Shown: positions 33,085 to 41,250 of the stretch, piece after piece
How the letters are laid out: each line of letters begins with the position of its first letter
How positions within the stretch are numbered: the stretch's first letter is position 1
Source: DASZIT01 sp036268775
GTDB lineage: Bacteria; Actinomycetota; Acidimicrobiia; Acidimicrobiales; RAAP-2
DNA length: 64,000 nt
NCBI GenBank assembly: GCA_036268775.1
Contig: DATATM010000005.1
Location: 73,567-137,566, forward strand
Reading direction: 5' to 3'
Translations under genes and position numbers: made by a program
The notes under the pieces: model-generated
Told to the model about the DNA's origin: nothing
Seen by the model: the letters and a program-made list of their open reading frames with translations, nothing else
Databases searched by the model: none

Positions 33085-35283
33085 GTGGTCGCGGCCCCCT
33101 CTCCCGGCAGTCCCTCGCCGGTCGCCATCGGGGTGCTGGTCTCGGGCAGCGGCACCATCCTCGAAGCCATCCTCGACGCCGGACTCCCGGTCTCCCTGGT
33201 GGTGGCCGACCGCCCCTGCCGGGCCCTGCAGGTGGCGGCGGACGCCGGGGTGCCTGCCGCCCTGGTCGACCGGGCCGCCTTCGGCGGGTTCGGGCCCGGG
33301 TTCGACCGCCCGGCCTACACCGTGGCGGTGGTGGAGGCGCTGGCCGAACACCATGTCGAGGTGGTGGTGATGGCCGGGTTCGGGACGGTCCTCGATCAGC
33401 CGATCCACACGGCTTACCCGGGCCGTATCCTGAACACGCACCCGGCGCTGCTCCCCGCCTTCCCGGGGTGGCACGCGGTGAGGGACGCCCTGGCCGAGGG
33501 GGTGGCCGAGACGGGCACCACCGTCCACATCGCCACCTTGGCCATGGACGCCGGGCCGGTCCTGGCCCAGGAGGCCGTCACGGTGTATCCGGACGACACC
33601 GAGGCGACGTTGCACGAGCGGATCAAAGCGGTGGAGCGGGTGCTCTACCCGGCCACCATTCGCTCGTTCATCGACAGGCTGGCGGTCCTGGCCGGGGATG
33701 AGCGAGGATCACCACTGGAGGTCAAGGCCATGAAGGCGCTGCTGTCTGTATACGACAAGACGGGACTGGTGGAGCTGGCCCGCGGGCTCGCCGACCTCGG
33801 CTGGGAACTGGTCTCCAGCGGCGGCACCTCGTCGGTGCTGGCCGACGCCGGCCTCCCCCATCTGGAGGTGGCCGATCTGACCGGGGCGCCGGAGATGCTC
33901 GGCGGGAGGGTCAAGACCCTCCATCCCACCATCCACGGCGGGATCCTGGCCGACCGCTCCCAACCCGGGCACCTCGCCGACTTGGAGGACCAGGACATCG
34001 ATCTCATCGACCTGGTGGTCTGCAACCTCTATCCGTTCCGGAGCGACCCCTCCATCGAGCTGATCGACGTCGGCGGCCCCACCATGGTGAGGGCGGCGGC
34101 CAAGAACCATGCCCACGTCGGCGTGGTGGTCGACCCCTCCGAGTACGGCGGCGTGCTGTCCGAGTTGAAAGAGCACGGGACCCTGTCGGACGCCACCCGG
34201 TTCCGGCTGGCCCGGGACGCCTTCGCCCACACCGCCGCCTATGACGCCGCCATCGTCGGGTGGTTCGATCAACGGGATACCCCCACCGAGGCCAGCCCGG
34301 AGGCGGAGTCGGAAACCGCCATCCTCCCGCCCACCATCCACCTGACCCTGGAGCGGGCCGGCTCCCTCCGCTACGGGGAGAACCCCCACCAGCACGGCGC
34401 CCGCTACCGGATCGCCGGTGAGCACTCCTGGTGGGACGACGTCGTCCAGTACGGCGGCAAGGAACTGTCGTACCTCAACCTGTTCGACGCCGATGCTGCC
34501 TGGCGCCTGGTCCACGAGCTGGCCGCCCCCGGTAGCCCCGAGGTGGCCGCCGCCATCATCAAGCACGCCAACCCCTGCGGGGTGTCGCTGGCCGACACCC
34601 TGGCCACCGCCTACCAGCGGGCCCTGGACGGCGACCCGCTGTCGGCCTTCGGGGGCATCGTCGCCCTCGGCGGTCCGGTCACCGTGGAGGTGGCCGAAGC
34701 CATCGGCGCCGGGCCCCAGGCAGACGTGATCATCGCCCCCGCCTACGACGAAGCCGCGCTGGCCCTGCTCTCCTCCAAGCGGAAGGCCACCCGCTTGCTG
34801 TCGGCTCCCTCCCCGGAGCCGATCCGCCGCCAGTACCGGGGGATGGGATCGAGCCTCCTCGTCCAGGATGCCGACCGCTTCCTGGTGGACCCGTCGCAGT
34901 GGGAGGTGGCCACCACCACCCAGCCGACCGACGCCCAGTGGCGGGACCTCGCATTGGCCTGGAAGGTCTGTGCCCGCACCACCTCCAACGCCATCGCCAT
35001 CGTCCGTGACGGCCAGGCGGTCGGGGTGGGGGCCGGCCAGTCCTCCCGGGTGGTGGCGGCGGAGATCGCGGTGTCCAAGGCCGGCGACCGGGCCCGGGGG
35101 GGAGCGGCGGCCAGCGATGCCTTCTTCCCCTTCCCCGACGGCCTCGAGGTGCTGGCCGCCGCCGGGGTGGCGGTGGTGGTCCAGCCGGGCGGATCGATCC
35201 GCGACGGCGAAGTGACCGCGGCCGCCGATGCTGCCGGGGTGGCCCTGGTGATGGCGGGTGGCGAGCGCCACTTCCGGCACTGA
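33085..35283 (+). CDS. purN-purH: PurN-PurH fusion: GAR formyltransferase plus AICAR formyltransferase/IMP cyclohydrolase
   Basis: One uninterrupted frame of 732 residues joins two purine-synthesis enzymes that are normally separate. Residues 1-215 are PurN: the SGSGTILEAIL loop, VMAGFGTVL, the catalytic NTHPALLPAFPG and the Asp in AMDAGPVLAQEAV. From residue 216 (MKALLSVYDKTGLVELA) it is a full PurH: the cyclohydrolase half with GGRVKTLHPTIHGGIL, and the AICAR transformylase half with YGENPHQHG, IIKHANPCG and DAFFPFPDGLEVLA. Both use 10-formyl-THF, which folD just downstream helps make. An internal ATG at 33730 has its own strong ribosome-binding site. Confidence 0.93.
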   Translation: MVAAPSPGSPSPVAIGVLVSGSGTILEAILDAGLPVSLVVADRPCRALQVAADAGVPAALVDRAAFGGFGPGFDRPAYTVAVVEALAEHHVEVVVMAGFGTVLDQPIHTAYPGRILNTHPALLPAFPGWHAVRDALAEGVAETGTTVHIATLAMDAGPVLAQEAVTVYPDDTEATLHERIKAVERVLYPATIRSFIDRLAVLAGDERGSPLEVKAMKALLSVYDKTGLVELARGLADLGWELVSSGGTSSVLADAGLPHLEVADLTGAPEMLGGRVKTLHPTIHGGILADRSQPGHLADLEDQDIDLIDLVVCNLYPFRSDPSIELIDVGGPTMVRAAAKNHAHVGVVVDPSEYGGVLSELKEHGTLSDATRFRLARDAFAHTAAYDAAIVGWFDQRDTPTEASPEAESETAILPPTIHLTLERAGSLRYGENPHQHGARYRIAGEHSWWDDVVQYGGKELSYLNLFDADAAWRLVHELAAPGSPEVAAAIIKHANPCGVSLADTLATAYQRALDGDPLSAFGGIVALGGPVTVEVAEAIGAGPQADVIIAPAYDEAALALLSSKRKATRLLSAPSPEPIRRQYRGMGSSLLVQDADRFLVDPSQWEVATTTQPTDAQWRDLALAWKVCARTTSNAIAIVRDGQAVGVGAGQSSRVVAAEIAVSKAGDRARGGAAASDAFFPFPDGLEVLAAAGVAVVVQPGGSIRDGEVTAAADAAGVALVMAGGERHFRH
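33717..33732 (+). promoter_or_regulatory. internal ribosome-binding site and start for PurH
   Basis: GGAGG (33717-33721), eight spacer bases, then ATG 33730, exactly where ordinary PurH proteins begin. Separate PurH could therefore be made from inside the fused frame. Confidence 0.6.
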
Positions 35284-35293
35284 GGGGGGAACG

Positions 35294-36148
35294 GTGACCG
35301 CAACCCGGCTCGACGGTGAGCTGCTGGCCGCCCGGATCCGGGCCGAGGTGACCGACCGGGTCGCCCGGCTGGCCGCCGCCGGGGTGACGGTGGGCCTCGG
35401 GACCATCCTGGTCGGGGACGACGGCCCGAGCTCGCGCTACGTGGCCATGAAGCATGCCGACTGCGCCGAGGTCGGCATCTTCTCCGCCCACGAGCACCTG
35501 CCTGCCGACGTGACCCAGACCGACCTCGAGGCGGTGGTGGCCCGGTTCAACGCCGATCCCCGGATCCACGCCTATCTGGTCCAGCTGCCGCTGCCGGCCG
35601 GGCTCGACGAGGAGCGGGTGCTGTTGGCGGTGGACCCGGAGAAGGATGTCGACGGGCTCCACCCGGTGAACCTCGGCCGGCTGGTGATGGGGGCGGCCGG
35701 CCCGTTGCCCTGCACCCCGGCCGGGATCGTCGAGCTGCTCCACGCCAACGACGTGCCGGTGGAGGGCAAGCACGTGGTGGTGATCGGCCGGGGCCTGACC
35801 ATCGGGCGACCGCTGTCGTTGTTGCTGGCCATGAAGCGCCCGGGGTGCAACGCGGCGGTCACCGTCGTCCACACCGGCGTCGACGACCTGACCGGGCTGG
35901 TCCGGCAAGGCGACGTGGTGGTGGCGGCGGCCGGGCGGGCCGGGTTGGTCACCAAGGAGATGATCAAGCCCGGCGCCGCGGTGGTGGGCGCCGGTACCTC
36001 ATGGGAAGGGAAGAAATTGTTGTCCGACGTAGACGAGTCAGTGGCCGAGGTGGCGGGGTGGATCACCCCCCGCATCGGGGGAGTGGGCCCGATGACCCGG
36101 GCGATGCTGTTGCGCAACACGGTGCGGGCGGCGGAGCGGGCGTCGTGA
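35294..36148 (+). CDS. folD: methylenetetrahydrofolate dehydrogenase/cyclohydrolase FolD
   Basis: Bifunctional FolD, 284 residues from GTG 35294 (a purine-rich GAGGGGG lies just upstream), ten bases after the PurH stop. Family features are SRYVAMKHADCAEVGI (catalytic Lys), VQLPLPAGLDEERVL, KDVDGLHPVNLGRL, PCTPAGIVELL and C-terminal GGVGPMTRAML. The dinucleotide loop reads GRGLTIGRP where most FolDs have GRSxxVGxP, so Ser is replaced by Gly. It interconverts methylene-, methenyl- and 10-formyl-THF for the purine steps upstream. Confidence 0.96.
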   Translation: MTATRLDGELLAARIRAEVTDRVARLAAAGVTVGLGTILVGDDGPSSRYVAMKHADCAEVGIFSAHEHLPADVTQTDLEAVVARFNADPRIHAYLVQLPLPAGLDEERVLLAVDPEKDVDGLHPVNLGRLVMGAAGPLPCTPAGIVELLHANDVPVEGKHVVVIGRGLTIGRPLSLLLAMKRPGCNAAVTVVHTGVDDLTGLVRQGDVVVAAAGRAGLVTKEMIKPGAAVVGAGTSWEGKKLLSDVDESVAEVAGWITPRIGGVGPMTRAMLLRNTVRAAERAS

Positions 36149-36519
36149 GTCCGTCCCGCCCGTCGGGGGTTCAGGAGACCGATCACCGGCCCTGGGGGAG
36201 CTACACCGTCCTCGACGACGGAACCACCCACAAGGTCAAGCGGATCACGGTGCTCCCGGGGAAGCGCCTGAGCTACCAGCGGCACGCCCGGCGCTCAGAG
36301 CACTGGTTCATGGTCACCGGCACCGCGCTGGTCACCCTCGACGGCACCCGCCACGAGCTCCGCGCCGGCCAGTCGATCGACATCCCGGTGGGCACCGCCC
36401 ACCGGATCGAGAACGCCACCGACACCGAGGTGGTCTTCGTGGAAGTCCAACACGGCGACTACTTCGGGGAGGACGACATCGTCCGGCTGGAAGACGACTA
36501 CGGCCGGGTCGGCAGCTGA
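36145..36519 (+). CDS. cupin protein, mannose-6-phosphate isomerase type II-like
   Basis: A 124-residue single cupin, GTG start overlapping the folD stop (GTGA). It closely follows the isomerase domain of bifunctional ManC/AlgA: RPWGSYTVLDDG near residue 16, HKVKRITVLPGKRLSYQ, then RSEHWFMVTGTALVTLDG and IPVGTAHRIEN. Metal ligands are recognisable as QxH, E in SEHW and the later AHR. It could interconvert mannose-6-P and fructose-6-P, or act as a sugar-phosphate-sensing domain. Here it is free-standing. Confidence 0.8.
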   Translation: MSPSRPSGVQETDHRPWGSYTVLDDGTTHKVKRITVLPGKRLSYQRHARRSEHWFMVTGTALVTLDGTRHELRAGQSIDIPVGTAHRIENATDTEVVFVEVQHGDYFGEDDIVRLEDDYGRVGS

Positions 36520-36573
36520 GTCGGAGGCCGGCGGGTAGCGGCGATCGTCCCCCCTCCGACCTTCGCCCCCGGT

Positions 36574-36579
36574 TAGATT
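36574..36579 (+). promoter_or_regulatory. possible -10 for the Thr-rich stalk protein gene
   Basis: TAGATT lies about 44 bases before GTG 36624, in the gap after the cupin gene. The gene has an ordinary leader and a GGGGGAGG site at 36608-36615. Confidence 0.35.
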
Positions 36580-36623
36580 GAGGCCGCCCACCTGAGACCG
36601 GGTGCGCGGGGGAGGTGTCGGTC

Positions 36624-37451
36624 GTGGCTGCACACAGGGTTTCGCCGTCGGATTCGCCCGCGGGTCGGATCGGCCGTCGTCCCACCGCTCGGGTCGGCAT
36701 GGCGGTGGCGGGCCTGGTGCTGGCGACGGGCGCCTTGGTGTTCTCCTCCAGGGTCCCGGCAGTGGCGGCCACTACTACCACCACCGTCCCGGTCACCACC
36801 ACCACCCTGCCGGTGACCACCACCACCACCGTCCCGGTCACCACCACCACGGTGCCCCACCCCACCACGACCACCACCGTGCCCCGGACCACCACCACGG
36901 TGCCGCGCTCGACCACCACCACCAGCACCACCACCCCGAAGAAGACCAGCAGCAGTGGGCTGAGTGGCACTGCGGTGGCCCTGATCATCGTGGCCGTGGT
37001 GGTGGGGCTGGCGGTGATCCTGCTGCTGATCCTCCTCAGCCGCCGCAAGCGGCTGCAGGCGGCCGGCGCCTGGCGCCGCTCGGTGCTGCCGGCGGTCAGC
37101 GACGCCCACCTGGCCCGCGACGCCCTGCTGTCGGCCAACGCGATGTCCGACGACCCCGAGCTCCGGGGTTCGGTGGCGGTGCAGGTGGACCGGTCCGCCC
37201 GGGCCCTCGAGCAGGCCGCCCTCAACGCCCCTGACGAGGTCGGCCAGAACGCCGCCAATTCGGTGGCCCGCTCCCTCCGGGGCCTGGCCTTCGCGGTGGA
37301 GGCCGATCGTCTCCTCCGTCACGGTGCCGGGGCTCCGACCGGGGTGCAGTTGGCCGAGGCCGATGATGCCCGCCGCTCCCGACTGGCCGAGCTCGACAGC
37401 TCGCTGTCCCGCCTCTCGTCCCAACTCGGCGCTCCGTCGTCGAGGCGTTAG
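36624..37451 (+). CDS. Thr-rich surface stalk protein with one membrane helix
   Basis: 275 residues from GTG 36624, eight bases after a GGGGGAGG site (GTG 36615 is in frame but lies within that site). There is a signal-like hydrophobic segment (about 26-48), then about 60 residues of Thr/Val/Pro repeats (TTTTVP units), likely extended and perhaps O-mannosylated. A strong transmembrane helix (about 117-141: VALIIVAVVVGLAVILLLILL) follows, then a basic anchor and a cytoplasmic helical domain of about 125 residues. I do not recognise a named family. The topology suggests an envelope-spanning sensor or scaffold. Confidence 0.7.
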   Translation: MAAHRVSPSDSPAGRIGRRPTARVGMAVAGLVLATGALVFSSRVPAVAATTTTTVPVTTTTLPVTTTTTVPVTTTTVPHPTTTTTVPRTTTTVPRSTTTTSTTTPKKTSSSGLSGTAVALIIVAVVVGLAVILLLILLSRRKRLQAAGAWRRSVLPAVSDAHLARDALLSANAMSDDPELRGSVAVQVDRSARALEQAALNAPDEVGQNAANSVARSLRGLAFAVEADRLLRHGAGAPTGVQLAEADDARRSRLAELDSSLSRLSSQLGAPSSRR

Positions 37452-37524
37452 CTCGGCATCGGCGCCTGGAGGTCGACGGGCACCGGAGCCGGTGGCCCAA
37501 GAGCTCCGGTTCGACCGCCCGCAG

Positions 37525-37530
37525 TAGGAT
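37525..37530 (+). promoter_or_regulatory. -10 of metF
   Basis: TAGGAT ends nine bases before ATG 37540, implying a transcript with almost no leader. No Shine-Dalgarno sequence is seen. Confidence 0.45.
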
Positions 37531-37539
37531 GCCTGGGTT

Positions 37540-38403
37540 ATGACCCGGATCGCCGACCTGTTGTCGAAGGGGCCGACCTACTCGTTCGAGTTCTTCCCGC
37601 CCAAGAACGACGCCGAGCAGGCCACCCTGGTGAAGACCCTGCGCGATCTCGAGCCGCTCGGCCCCTCCTTCGTGTCGGTCACCTACCGGGGGGGCGCGGA
37701 GTCACGGCAGCGGACCTACGACCTGGTGACCGGGATGCTCCGCACCACCACCCTGGTGCCGATGGCCCACCTCATCTGCGTGGCCCACACCCGATTGGAG
37801 CTGGCGGAGATCCTGGTCGCCTACCGCAAGGCGGGGGTGGAGAACCTGATGGCCCTGGGCGGGGACCCGCCCGCCGACCCGGCCGACGGGGTCGGCGAGC
37901 TGCCCCACGCCTCCGAACTGGTGGAGCTGGCCCACGCCATCGGCGGCTTCTCCATCGGGGTGGCGGCCCAGCCGGCCGGCCATCCCCTCTCGCCCGACCT
38001 GGCCTTCGACCGGGACCGGCTGGCCGAGAAGCTGCGCATCGCCGACTTCGGGGTCACCCAGTTCTTCTTCGAGGCCGAGGAGTACACCGGCCTGGTGGCC
38101 GACCTGGCCGACCGGGGAGTCCACACCCCGGTGCTGCCCGGCATCATGCCGGTGACCAACCTCAAGTCGGTCCCCCGGATGGCCACCATGGGGGCGGCGG
38201 TGCCCGGCTGGATGGTGGAGAGGCTGGAACGGGCCGACCAGACCGGGGGGGCCGACGGGGTCCGGGACGAGGGCGTCGCCATCGCCACCGAACTCTGCCG
38301 GAAGCTGTTGGAGGCCGGGGTGCCCGGCCTCCACTTCTATACGTTGAACCGGTCGAGTGCCACCCGGGAGATCTACCGCGCCCTGGGGCTCGGTCCGTCG
38401 TAG
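37540..38403 (+). CDS. metF: 5,10-methylenetetrahydrofolate reductase MetF
   Basis: 287 residues. Reduces methylene-THF to 5-methyl-THF for methionine synthesis, using FAD. Typical features are YSFEFFPPKND near residue 14 (catalytic Glu in FEFFPP), FVSVTYRGG near 46, the segment HLICVAHTRLELAEIL and NLMALGGDPP near 103. The FAD/folate-site Gln lies in VTQFFFE near 175, followed by PGIMPVTN and C-terminal HFYTLNRS. It has the size of bacterial MetF. Its grouping with folD and purN-purH makes this a one-carbon neighbourhood. Confidence 0.96.
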   Translation: MTRIADLLSKGPTYSFEFFPPKNDAEQATLVKTLRDLEPLGPSFVSVTYRGGAESRQRTYDLVTGMLRTTTLVPMAHLICVAHTRLELAEILVAYRKAGVENLMALGGDPPADPADGVGELPHASELVELAHAIGGFSIGVAAQPAGHPLSPDLAFDRDRLAEKLRIADFGVTQFFFEAEEYTGLVADLADRGVHTPVLPGIMPVTNLKSVPRMATMGAAVPGWMVERLERADQTGGADGVRDEGVAIATELCRKLLEAGVPGLHFYTLNRSSATREIYRALGLGPS

Positions 38404-38469
38404 CCCACCCCCCGGGGTCACCGGTGACCAACCCGCCGCCGGGCTGGCGAGAGGCAATGGCCGCACCGA

Positions 38470-38475
38470 TATAGT
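38470..38475 (+). promoter_or_regulatory. -10 of icd, leaderless type
   Basis: TATAGT ends six bases before ATG 38482, with no ribosome-binding site between. This is the best-matching -10 among the leaderless candidates in the window. Confidence 0.6.
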
Positions 38476-38481
38476 CGCCTC

Positions 38482-39678
38482 ATGGCTGAACTCGTCTCCC
38501 TCGGCGCCGATGGCGTCCTCCACGTTCCCGATGAGCCCATCATCCCCTTCATCGAAGGCGACGGCACCGGCGTCGACATCTGGCCGGCGGCCCAGCTGGT
38601 GCTCGACGCCGCCGCCGCCAAGCACGGCACCAAGGTGGCCTGGAAGGAAGTGCTGGCCGGCCAGAAGGCGTTCGACCAGACCGGGAACTGGCTGCCCGAC
38701 GAGACGGTGGAGACCTTCCGCTCCCACCTGATCGGCATCAAGGGCCCGTTGACCACCCCGGTCGGCGGCGGCATCCGCTCCCTTAACGTCGCCCTCCGCC
38801 AGATCCTCGACCTCTATGTCTGCCTCCGCCCGGTGCGCTGGTTCCAGGGGGTGCCCTCCCCGGTGCTCCACCCCGAGCAGGTGGACATGGTCATCTTCCG
38901 CGAGAACACCGAGGACATCTACGCCGGCCTGGAGGCGGAGGCCTACACCCCGGAGGCGGCCAAGCTGTCCGCCTTCCTGAAGGACGAGATGGGCTGGACC
39001 ATCCGGGAGGGATCGGGCATCGGCATCAAGCCAATCTCGGAGCTGGGCTCCAAGCGGCTGATCCGGGCGGCCATCAAGTACGCCCTGGACCACCACCGGG
39101 AGAGCGTGACCATGGTCCACAAGGGGAACATCCAGAAGTTCACCGAGGGCGCCTTCCGGAACTGGGGCTACGACCTGGTCAAGGAAGAATTCGCCGACGT
39201 GGCGGTGAGCTGGGACGACTGCGGCGGCAAGCCCGACGGCAAGCTGCTGGTGAAGGACAACATCGCCGACATCACCCTGCAGCAGGTCCTCACCCGCCCG
39301 ACCGACTTCGATGTCATCGCCACCACCAACCTCAACGGCGACTACCTCTCCGACGCCCTGGCTGCCCAGGTCGGTGGGATCGGCATCGCCCCGGGGGGCA
39401 ACATCAACTACGTGACCGGTCACGGCATCTTCGAGGCCACCCACGGCACCGCCCCCAAGTACGCCGGTCAGGACAAGGTCAACCCCGGATCGCTGCTGCT
39501 GTCGGGCGTGATGATGTTCGAGCATCTGGGCTGGACGGAAGCCGCCGCCGACATCGTCCGGGCCCTGGAGGCGACCATCGCCGACAAGGTGGTCACCTAC
39601 GACTTCGCCCGGCTGATGGAGGGGGCCACCGAGGTCAAGACCTCGGAGTTCGCCGCCGCCATCGTCGACCACTTGTAA
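38482..39678 (+). CDS. icd: NADP-dependent isocitrate dehydrogenase
   Basis: 398 residues of the E. coli-type (type I) enzyme. Substrate-loop RSLNVALRQ near residue 101 includes the Ser phosphorylated by AceK in enterobacteria. FRENTEDIYAGLE near 137 and MVHKGNIQKFTEGAFRNWGY are also present. The coenzyme loop HGTAPKYAGQDKVNPGS keeps the Lys, Tyr and Val that select NADP in E. coli, and VTYDFARLMEG keeps the accompanying Tyr and Arg. It is followed by a hairpin and then mdh. Confidence 0.96.
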   Translation: MAELVSLGADGVLHVPDEPIIPFIEGDGTGVDIWPAAQLVLDAAAAKHGTKVAWKEVLAGQKAFDQTGNWLPDETVETFRSHLIGIKGPLTTPVGGGIRSLNVALRQILDLYVCLRPVRWFQGVPSPVLHPEQVDMVIFRENTEDIYAGLEAEAYTPEAAKLSAFLKDEMGWTIREGSGIGIKPISELGSKRLIRAAIKYALDHHRESVTMVHKGNIQKFTEGAFRNWGYDLVKEEFADVAVSWDDCGGKPDGKLLVKDNIADITLQQVLTRPTDFDVIATTNLNGDYLSDALAAQVGGIGIAPGGNINYVTGHGIFEATHGTAPKYAGQDKVNPGSLLLSGVMMFEHLGWTEAAADIVRALEATIADKVVTYDFARLMEGATEVKTSEFAAAIVDHL

Positions 39679-39696
39679 GGCCGGTCCCGACCGGCC
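39679..39696 (+). terminator. hairpin after icd
   Basis: GGCCGGTC (39679-39686), two bases, GACCGGCC (39689-39696): a perfect eight-pair inverted repeat immediately after the stop codon. It lacks a T-run but could end or stabilise the icd transcript. Confidence 0.5.
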
Positions 39697-39725
39697 CTGG
39701 TTCGCTCCTGTCGAGGGTCGCACGG

Positions 39726-39731
39726 TAGCCT
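39726..39731 (+). promoter_or_regulatory. -10 of mdh, leaderless type
   Basis: TAGCCT ends six bases before ATG 39738, the same hexamer and spacing as in front of purN-purH. Confidence 0.55.
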
Positions 39732-39737
39732 CACCAG

Positions 39738-40730
39738 ATGGCAGCCAAGACTCCAGTCCACGTCACCGTCACCGGGGCGGCCGGCCAGATCGGCTACTCC
39801 CTCCTCTTCCGGATCGCCTCGGGCCAGCTGCTCGGGCCCGACCAGCCGGTGGTGCTCCGACTCCTCGAGATCGAGCCGGGGATGAAGGCCCTGGAAGGGG
39901 TGGTCATGGAGATCGATGACGGGGCGTTCTCCCTGGTCAGCGACGTTGTTGCCACCACCGACCTGAAGACCGCCTTCGACGGCACCTCCTGGGCGCTGCT
40001 GGTCGGTTCGGTCCCCCGCAAAGCCGGCATGGAGCGGGGCGATCTTCTCACCATCAACGGGGGGATCTTCGGCCCGCAGGGCCAGGCCATCGCCGCCAAC
40101 GCCGCCTCCGACGTCCGGGTGCTGGTGGTGGGCAACCCCTGCAACACCAACTGCCTGATCGCTCGGGCCAACGCCCCCGAAGTGCCGTCCGACCGCTGGT
40201 TCGCCATGACCCGGCTCGACGAGAACCGGGCCAAGAGCCAGCTGGCCAAGCGGGCCGGGGTGCCGGTGACATCGGTGACTTCCATGGCCATCTGGGGCAA
40301 CCATTCGGCCACCCAGTTCCCCGACTTCGCCAACGCCTGCATTGACGCCAAGCCGGTGCCCGACGTCATCAAAGACCTCGAGTGGCTGCAGGGCGACTTC
40401 ATCACCACCGTGCAGAAGCGGGGCGCCGCCATTATCGAGGCCCGCGGCCTGTCGTCGGCCGCCTCCGCTGCCAGTGCCGCCATCGACTCGGTGGTGAGCA
40501 TCCGGACGCCGACCCCCACCAAGGACGTGACGTCGTTGGCGGTGGTGTCCAACGGCGAGTACGGGATCCCCGCCGGCCTCCAGTTCGGGTTCCCGGTGAG
40601 GGTGGACGCCAACGGGGCCTGGAGCGTGGTCGAGGGACTCCACCACGACGACTTCGCCAAGGAGCGGATCCGCCTCACCACCGAGGAACTCGAGTCGGAG
40701 CGGGCCGAGGTCGCCTCCCTGCTGCCCTAG
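39738..40730 (+). CDS. mdh: malate dehydrogenase
   Basis: 330 residues of the cytosolic-type (type 2) MDH: NAD-binding VTGAAGQIGYSLLFRIASG near residue 11, substrate arginines in GSVPRKAGMERGDLL near 92, VGNPCNTNCLIA near 130, third substrate Arg in MTRLDENRAK and the catalytic His in IWGNHSATQFPDF near 190. It catalyses malate/oxaloacetate interconversion next to icd. Its stop codon overlaps that of the convergent VOC gene. Confidence 0.97.
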   Translation: MAAKTPVHVTVTGAAGQIGYSLLFRIASGQLLGPDQPVVLRLLEIEPGMKALEGVVMEIDDGAFSLVSDVVATTDLKTAFDGTSWALLVGSVPRKAGMERGDLLTINGGIFGPQGQAIAANAASDVRVLVVGNPCNTNCLIARANAPEVPSDRWFAMTRLDENRAKSQLAKRAGVPVTSVTSMAIWGNHSATQFPDFANACIDAKPVPDVIKDLEWLQGDFITTVQKRGAAIIEARGLSSAASAASAAIDSVVSIRTPTPTKDVTSLAVVSNGEYGIPAGLQFGFPVRVDANGAWSVVEGLHHDDFAKERIRLTTEELESERAEVASLLP

Positions 40731-41146
40731 TCCTTCTGCAGCGGGCGGAGGTCCCGCCGCAGCGGGTGCCCCTCCGGCACTTCGACGATGTGGATGCGGA
40801 TCCCGTCGGGATCATCCACCCAGGCTTCGATCAGCCCCCAGGGCTCCAGCACGGGGGGGCGGGCGACGGCCACCCCCCGGTCCTCCAGCTCCTCGACGGC
40901 GGCGGCGACGTCGCGCACCTGCCACCAGAGGGCCACCACCTCCCCGGCCCCCGGCCCGTCGTGGACGGTGCTCCCGTGGTGGCCCACCACCTCCAGCAGG
41001 CCCCCACCCAGGAAGAACACCACCCCCCGGGTCGCCCCGGCGCTGAACTCCCGGGCCACGGCCAGGCCGAATCCGTCCTGGTAGAACGCCAGGGTGCGCT
41101 CGAGATCGGTGGGGTGGATCATCGTCCGCCCGCTCAGGATTTCCAC
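40727..41146 (-). CDS. VOC (glyoxalase/bleomycin-resistance) superfamily protein
   Basis: 139 residues from GTG 41146, with a GAGGGGGA ribosome-binding region. It has the paired beta-alpha-beta-beta-beta modules of the VOC fold: IHPTDLERTLAFYQDGFGL near residue 10, VVFFLGGGLLEVV, WWQVRDVAAAVEELEDRG near 74, and WGLIEAWVDDPDGIRIHIVE near 103 with the last metal-ligand-type Glu. The substrate is unknown; isomerase, dioxygenase or antibiotic-binding roles are all possible. Confidence 0.85.
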   Translation of the reverse strand: MEILSGRTMIHPTDLERTLAFYQDGFGLAVAREFSAGATRGVVFFLGGGLLEVVGHHGSTVHDGPGAGEVVALWWQVRDVAAAVEELEDRGVAVARPPVLEPWGLIEAWVDDPDGIRIHIVEVPEGHPLRRDLRPLQKD

Positions 41147-41250
41147 GGTGTCCCCCTCGAGTGACTAATTCGGTGGCTCGGTCATGCTTGCTCACCGCCG
41201 GGGAGATCGTACGCTCCACCGCCCCCTGCGCCGATCAACATGACGTCGGC

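Noticed and set aside
36770..36950. ACC-rich short repeats as a possible CRISPR or satellite
   Set aside because: They encode the Thr/Val/Pro stalk in frame. Unit length is irregular and there are no spacers.
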